DNA from: an uncultured Campylobacter sp.
GTDB lineage: Bacteria; Campylobacterota; Campylobacteria; Campylobacterales; Campylobacteraceae
DNA length: 8,658 nucleotides
Reading direction: 5' to 3'
Assembly (NCBI GenBank): GCA_949294425.1
Contig: CASFHJ010000167.1
Coordinates: forward strand, 1-8,658
Position numbers and translations under genes: made by a program. Positions within the stretch are counted from its first letter, which is position 1, and each line of letters opens with the position of its first letter. Below the pieces are notes generated by a model, which saw only the letters and a program-made list of their open reading frames with translations, ran no database searches and was not told the DNA's origin. Positions 5,219 through 8,658 of the stretch are shown piece after piece.

Positions 5219-6310
5219 ATGAAAGATATAAATGAGCTTAAAAAACTTTTACAAAATGTTATATATCCGGGTTTTGATAAGGATATAGTAAGTTTTGGAT
5301 TTTTAAAAAATTTAGATGTAAAAGATGAAAACATAAGCATAAAACTTGAAATTCCCTCTTCAAATCCTGAAGTATCAAAGGAGCTTGAGGAAAAAATAAA
5401 AGACTTGTTTAAGGAATTTAAAAAGATTGAACTAGAAATTAACACTCCAAATTTAAATCAAAAAAAAGAAAGCATAAGTGGAAAAAACTTACTTCCACAG
5501 GTAAAATACTTCATCATGATTTCAAGCGGAAAAGGAGGGGTGGGAAAAAGCACAAGTGCCTTAAATTTAGCCATATCTTTTGCTAAAATGGGTAAAAGAG
5601 TCGGGCTTTTAGACTGCGATATTTACGGACCAAACATAGCAAGAATGCTTGGCATAAACGATGAAAAGCCAGAGGTTGTAGGAACAAAACTAAAACCTAT
5701 ATATGCTAAGGGAATTTATGCCATGAGTATGGCTCTTTTGATAAATGATGGACAAGGACTTATTTGGCGTGGAGCCATGATTATGAAAGCTGTGGAACAA
5801 CTACTTAGCGATGTCTTATGGCCAGAGCTTGATATTTTGGTGCTTGATATGCCCCCGGGAACTGGTGATGCCCAGCTTACCACGGCACAAAACATACCAA
5901 TAAACGCTGGTGTTTGCATAAGCACCCCACAAATAGTCTCACTTGATGATAGTAAAAGAGCCTTAGACATGTTTGCTAAGCTTCATATACCAGTAGCAGG
6001 TATTATAGAAAATATGAGTGGCTTTTTATGCCCTGATAATGGCAAGGAGTATGAAATTTTTGGAAAAGGAAATGCTGCTTTAATGGCAAAGGAATACAAG
6101 TGCGAACTTTTAGCCCAAATGCCACTAGAAATTTCCATAAGACAAGGAGGCGATAGCGGCAAACCTATAAGCTTTTATGAACCCGATAGCCTCTCGTCTA
6201 AGAGATATTTACAAGCCTGTGATAAAATTATATCCTTTTTAGAAAAACAAAAAGATGTGAGTAATGCAAGTATTCAACCTGTTATAACTGGCAAGAGTGC
6301 TTGTTCTTAA
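5219..6310 (+). CDS. mrp: Mrp/ApbC-family P-loop ATPase, iron-sulfur cluster carrier
   Basis: Predicted cytoplasmic Fe-S cluster carrier of the Mrp/ApbC/Ind1 group, 363 residues, a normal length. An N-terminal MIP18/DUF59-type domain (about 1-75) is followed by the ATPase domain. The deviant Walker A SGKGGVGKST is at 103-112, switch I DCDIYGPN at 132-139, and switch II DMPPGTGD at 210-217. ENMSGFLCPDNG (264-275) covers the place where most family members have CxxC, which binds a bridging cluster in the dimer. Here only Cys271 is kept and position 274 is Asn. Other cysteines are 133, 233, 295, 334 and 362. The ATG follows AAGG within an inverted repeat. dapD follows after 15 bases and is probably co-transcribed; I remember the same mrp-dapD pair in C. 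jejuni. Confidence 0.93.
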   Translation: MKDINELKKLLQNVIYPGFDKDIVSFGFLKNLDVKDENISIKLEIPSSNPEVSKELEEKIKDLFKEFKKIELEINTPNLNQKKESISGKNLLPQVKYFIMISSGKGGVGKSTSALNLAISFAKMGKRVGLLDCDIYGPNIARMLGINDEKPEVVGTKLKPIYAKGIYAMSMALLINDGQGLIWRGAMIMKAVEQLLSDVLWPELDILVLDMPPGTGDAQLTTAQNIPINAGVCISTPQIVSLDDSKRALDMFAKLHIPVAGIIENMSGFLCPDNGKEYEIFGKGNAALMAKEYKCELLAQMPLEISIRQGGDSGKPISFYEPDSLSSKRYLQACDKIISFLEKQKDVSNASIQPVITGKSACS

Positions 6311-6325
6311 ACAAGGAGAAAATAA

Positions 6326-7486
6326 ATGCTTATAAATTCAAAAGATGATTTTAAAAATTTTGTAAAAGAAGTGCAGTCTAAAAGCTCTTACAAAAATCCA
6401 AAAGCCTTTGGTATAGCAAGACTAGACAAGTCTCAGTTAAATAAAGATAAAACCTTACAAGCCACATTTTCTTTGGTAAATTACGAGGAGAATTTTGGCA
6501 CATTTTCTGTCTTTTTTGAAGCCTTTCTTCAAAGAGGACTTGAGATAGGAAATGATAGCGAGGCAGTTGTTGAGCTAAAAGAAGAGGATATAAATTTTGC
6601 TCTTTTAATGTTTAAACCTTTTTTAGATGAAAAAGGACATAAAAATATAGATGTTTTAAAAGCTGTTAAAAAATACTTTAACAGCGCTAGCTTTGCCTTT
6701 GTGGCTATCTTTGATGATGTAGAACCAAAAAGCGTAGAATGTGTTTATCTAAAGCTTTATCTACTTTCAAACAAAAAAGTAGAATTAAGAAGTCTAAATT
6801 TAAACGGAGCATTTTCAGTGCTTCCAAATCTAGCATGGAGCGATAACAAGCCTATAGAACTTGAGTATCTAAGACAAAATGAAAACGAACTTAAGATGAG
6901 TGGAACATACCCAAAAATAGACTTTGTGGATAAATTTCCAAGATTTTTAGCACATGTTATACCAGAGGATAATACCAGAATTTTAGAAAGCTCTAAGGTT
7001 AGAATGGGAGCTTACCTAGCAGCAGGAACAACAATCATGCCGGGTGCTGCTTACGTGAATTTCAATGCAGGTACAACAGGAGCTTGTATGGTTGAGGGCA
7101 GGATAAGCTCTAGTGCTGTGGTTGCAGAAGGCACAGATATAGGAGGAGGAGCTTCTATACTCGGTGTTTTAAGCGGGACAAGTGGCAATGCCATAAGCAT
7201 AGGTAAAAAATGCCTCTTGGGTGCGAATTCAGTTACAGGCATACCTTTAGGGGATAACTGCATAGTAGATGCTGGTATAGCCATACTTGAGGGCACAAAA
7301 ATTCTAATAAAAGATAAAGAAGATCTTGAAAAGATAAACAAGGGCTTTAAATTTAATAAGGATCTTTATAAGGCAATGGAGCTATCAGGACTTAATGGAC
7401 TTCATTTTAGAATGAATTCCCAAAATGGACAAATTAGCGCTTCTTTAAATAAAAAGGCTGTGAAGCTAAATAAGCAATTGCATTAA
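6326..7486 (+). CDS. dapD: Tetrahydrodipicolinate N-succinyltransferase
   Basis: Succinyl-CoA-dependent acylation of tetrahydrodipicolinate in the succinylase branch leading to meso-diaminopimelate (cell wall) and lysine. At 386 residues it belongs to the long DapD type (as in Pseudomonas and Campylobacter), not the roughly 275-residue E. coli type. The N-terminal half (1-220) is the type-specific domain. The C-terminal half has the left-handed beta-helix with the typical blocks MGAYLAAGTTIMPGAAYVNF (227-246), MVEGRISSSAVVAEGTDIGG (255-274), GASILGVLSG (275-284) and SIGKKCLLGANS (291-302). VNFNAGT and MVEGRIS are in the expected active-site region. The ATG has AAGGAG 7 bases upstream. It is second in the mrp-dapD unit, followed by a weak A-T hairpin. 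No lysine-responsive leader fits in the 15-base gap. Confidence 0.93.
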   Translation: MLINSKDDFKNFVKEVQSKSSYKNPKAFGIARLDKSQLNKDKTLQATFSLVNYEENFGTFSVFFEAFLQRGLEIGNDSEAVVELKEEDINFALLMFKPFLDEKGHKNIDVLKAVKKYFNSASFAFVAIFDDVEPKSVECVYLKLYLLSNKKVELRSLNLNGAFSVLPNLAWSDNKPIELEYLRQNENELKMSGTYPKIDFVDKFPRFLAHVIPEDNTRILESSKVRMGAYLAAGTTIMPGAAYVNFNAGTTGACMVEGRISSSAVVAEGTDIGGGASILGVLSGTSGNAISIGKKCLLGANSVTGIPLGDNCIVDAGIAILEGTKILIKDKEDLEKINKGFKFNKDLYKAMELSGLNGLHFRMNSQNGQISASLNKKAVKLNKQLH

Positions 7487-7520
7487 TTTTTGATTTTTTA
7501 AAAAAAATTACATCTTTTTT
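7484..7520 (+). terminator. Possible weak terminator after dapD
   Basis: TAATTTTT (7484-7491, including the stop codon) can pair with AAAAATTA (7503-7510), followed four bases later by six T (7515-7520). The stem is entirely A-T, and the T-run doubles as the upstream tract of the next promoter, so termination is probably partial at best. Confidence 0.3.
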
Positions 7521-7528
7521 GTTATAAT
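7520..7528 (+). promoter_or_regulatory. Promoter of the HDOD gene, extended -10
   Basis: TGTTATAAT is a perfect extended -10 (hexamer 7523-7528), identical to that of hemB and preceded by a T-run. Transcription would start near 7535, leaving a leader of about 30 bases with AGGA at 7555-7558. Confidence 0.75.
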
Positions 7529-7554
7529 TGCTAAAAGAATCATTTAAAATCAAA

Positions 7555-7558
7555 AGGA
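7555..7558 (+). promoter_or_regulatory. Ribosome binding site that selects a TTG start
   Basis: AGGA (within AAAAGGA) lies 6 bases before TTG 7565 and 24 bases before the first in-frame ATG at 7583. Spacing therefore favours the TTG as the HDOD start. Confidence 0.65.
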
Positions 7559-7564
7559 TTTGTC

Positions 7565-8431
7565 TTGAGTTTTGATCTAAATATGAATGAGCTTTTAGTA
7601 GATAGCGTTGATAATTTACCCGCCTTGCCGCAAACCATTATATCCCTACAAGAATACATAGCAAAGGCGGGCTCTGATGTAGACATAAACCAAGTGGCAC
7701 AGATAATCTCAGCCGATCCTCTCATAACTGCAAGACTTTTGCAGCTTGCAAATTCTCCCTTTTATAGCTTTAAAAGCAAGATAACCACACTGCAACAAGT
7801 AGTTTCTTTACTAGGCATAGCTAATGTTAAAAATATAATAATGGCAGACTCACTTAATAATAATTTTAAGGTAGACGTATCGCCTTATGGGATAAATACA
7901 GATGATTTCTTGCAAAAAAGAAATGAGGAGTCTCAGTTCATATCATCTTGGCTTTTAGATGAGGAAAAAAGACTAGCATACACCCTTGTTCCTTGTGCCA
8001 TGCTTTTAAGACTTGGCATGATGATCTTTTCTAATTTTTTAATACAAAACAAAAAAGATAAAGATTTTTTAGAAGCCCTTAAAAAATACAATTTTTCCAA
8101 TCTATCCTTAGTAGAGGAAGAATTTTTAGGTGTTGATCATATATCATTCTTGGGCTTTTTATTTAGTAAATGGAATTTTGATGAGGAACTTATAGAAACC
8201 ATTTGTTTTGTAAATACACCACACTCAGCAGAGGGCAAAATAGCTAAAAATGCCTATGCCTTAGCCATAGTAAATTGTATATTTGCTCCTTATAGTGGAG
8301 GCTCTTCCTTTATGGTAGAAAACGCACTTTCACTGATAAAAGAAGCTAAACAAAAGGGTATAAGTTTTAATGTAGATAATTTCATCTCAAAACTTCCTTC
8401 TTTCGCGAGGCAAAATCTAAAACAAGCTTAA
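7565..8431 (+). CDS. HDOD-domain signalling/regulatory protein
   Basis: A 288-residue protein with an HDOD domain, a non-catalytic relative of HD phosphohydrolases used in regulatory and signalling proteins. The N-terminal block fits well: LPALPQTIISLQEYIA (18-33), IISADPLITARLLQLANSPFY (48-67-like region) and ITTLQQVVSLLGIANVKNIIM (73-93-like region). EEEFLGVDHISFLGFLFSKW (184-203) is the second conserved stretch. The usual HH pair near the end of the domain reads VNTPH (216-220) here. No GGDEF, EAL or membrane segment is attached. It looks like the C. jejuni protein Cj0248, which has been linked to motility (from memory), but the molecular function is unknown. TTG 7565 is preferred over ATG 7583 because of the AGGA spacing. 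Its stop overlaps the next start by one base (TAATG). Confidence 0.85.
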   Translation: MSFDLNMNELLVDSVDNLPALPQTIISLQEYIAKAGSDVDINQVAQIISADPLITARLLQLANSPFYSFKSKITTLQQVVSLLGIANVKNIIMADSLNNNFKVDVSPYGINTDDFLQKRNEESQFISSWLLDEEKRLAYTLVPCAMLLRLGMMIFSNFLIQNKKDKDFLEALKKYNFSNLSLVEEEFLGVDHISFLGFLFSKWNFDEELIETICFVNTPHSAEGKIAKNAYALAIVNCIFAPYSGGSSFMVENALSLIKEAKQKGISFNVDNFISKLPSFARQNLKQA

Positions 8432-8658
8432 TGACAAGTCTTATCCTGCCTCCAAATGCTTTTTTAGATGATTATGTCTTAAATTCTCAGTTTCATAAAA
8501 TAGCTAAAATTTCAAAAAATGCTTATAAATTTTGGAAAAATGCTAAGATAGCTAGGTATCAAGGCACTAGAGTTGTTTTTTTACACAAAGAATGTATACT
8601 AAAAAAACACAAAAAAAGCCTTGATCTTTGCGATGATTTAAGCGGCTTTATCTTAGCT
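8431..8658 (+). CDS. Unknown protein coupled to the HDOD gene (5' part; runs off the window)
   Basis: An open frame of 76 codons with no stop before the window ends; I do not recognise a domain. The protein begins MTSLILPPNAFLDDYVLNSQ and continues with a lysine- and aromatic-rich stretch (FHKIAKISKNAYKFWKNAKI, 21-40), then ARYQGTRVVFLHKECILKKH. No signal peptide or membrane segment is visible in the part present. The ATG shares its A with the HDOD stop (TAATG), and no ribosome binding site lies at a good distance, so translation probably depends on re-initiation after the HDOD gene. That arrangement and the coding-like composition support a real gene. From memory, C. jejuni has a hypothetical gene (Cj0249) directly after its HDOD gene; this may be the homologue, which I could not check. 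Confidence 0.75.
   Translation, partial: MTSLILPPNAFLDDYVLNSQFHKIAKISKNAYKFWKNAKIARYQGTRVVFLHKECILKKHKKSLDLCDDLSGFILA

Noticed and set aside
5146..5445. Minus-strand frame across the mrp start
   Set aside because: It is very rich in Ser and Phe, as expected from the complement of AAA/GAA codons, and is antisense to mrp.
7051..7341. Minus-strand frames inside dapD and across the HDOD start (7540-7725)
   Set aside because: They are shadows of real genes, without domain or start signals.
7583..7585. ATG 7583 as the HDOD start
   Set aside because: It is 24 bases from the AGGA site, while TTG 7565 is 6 bases away. The choice affects only six residues.
1..8658. CRISPR array, mobile element, prophage or defence system
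   Set aside because: No regularly spaced repeats, transposase, integrase, or defence or toxin-antitoxin domains are visible; gaps are short and filled by promoters, terminators or tRNAs.

Overview
The window is AT-rich, tightly packed chromosomal DNA. Its promoters are extended -10 types (TGnTATAAT) with T-tracts instead of a clear -35. Lysine is mostly AAA, protein families are typical of Campylobacterota, and ribA/rsmG lies divergent from hemB/argF, as I remember it in Campylobacter jejuni. I infer a Campylobacter species. From memory, C. jejuni does not have cutA, fabG, the tRNA block, mrp-dapD and the HDOD gene joined in this order, so a relative seems more likely. I could not check this.

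Layout. Positions 14-1167 (minus strand): ribA (GTP cyclohydrolase II) followed by rsmG (16S rRNA methyltransferase), overlapping by 4 bases. Positions 1226-3407 (plus): hemB, argF and a CutA1-family gene, each overlapping the next. The 58-base ribA/hemB gap carries two facing -10 elements arranged as an inverted repeat. Positions 3454-4610: fabG with its own promoter, then a small flavin-binding split-barrel (pyridoxamine-phosphate-oxidase-like) gene and a strong terminator. Positions 4734-5089: four tRNA genes, Gly(GCC), Leu(UAA), Cys(GCA) and Ser(UGA), behind one promoter. Positions 5219-7486: mrp (ApbC-type P-loop ATPase) and dapD (lysine/peptidoglycan pathway). Positions 7565-8658: an HDOD-domain gene and a translationally coupled gene of unknown function that runs off the window.

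Nearly all of this is core metabolism: riboflavin, heme, arginine, fatty acid and lysine synthesis, ribosome modification, Fe-S handling and tRNA supply. I see no CRISPR array, insertion sequence, prophage, toxin-antitoxin or defence module, and no clear novel system. The points most worth a second look are the overlapping divergent promoters, the inverted repeat over the mrp start region, an Mrp lacking the second cysteine of the family's CxxC, a very basic CutA1-like protein, and the unknown gene coupled to the HDOD gene. Gaps between features are all below 130 bases.
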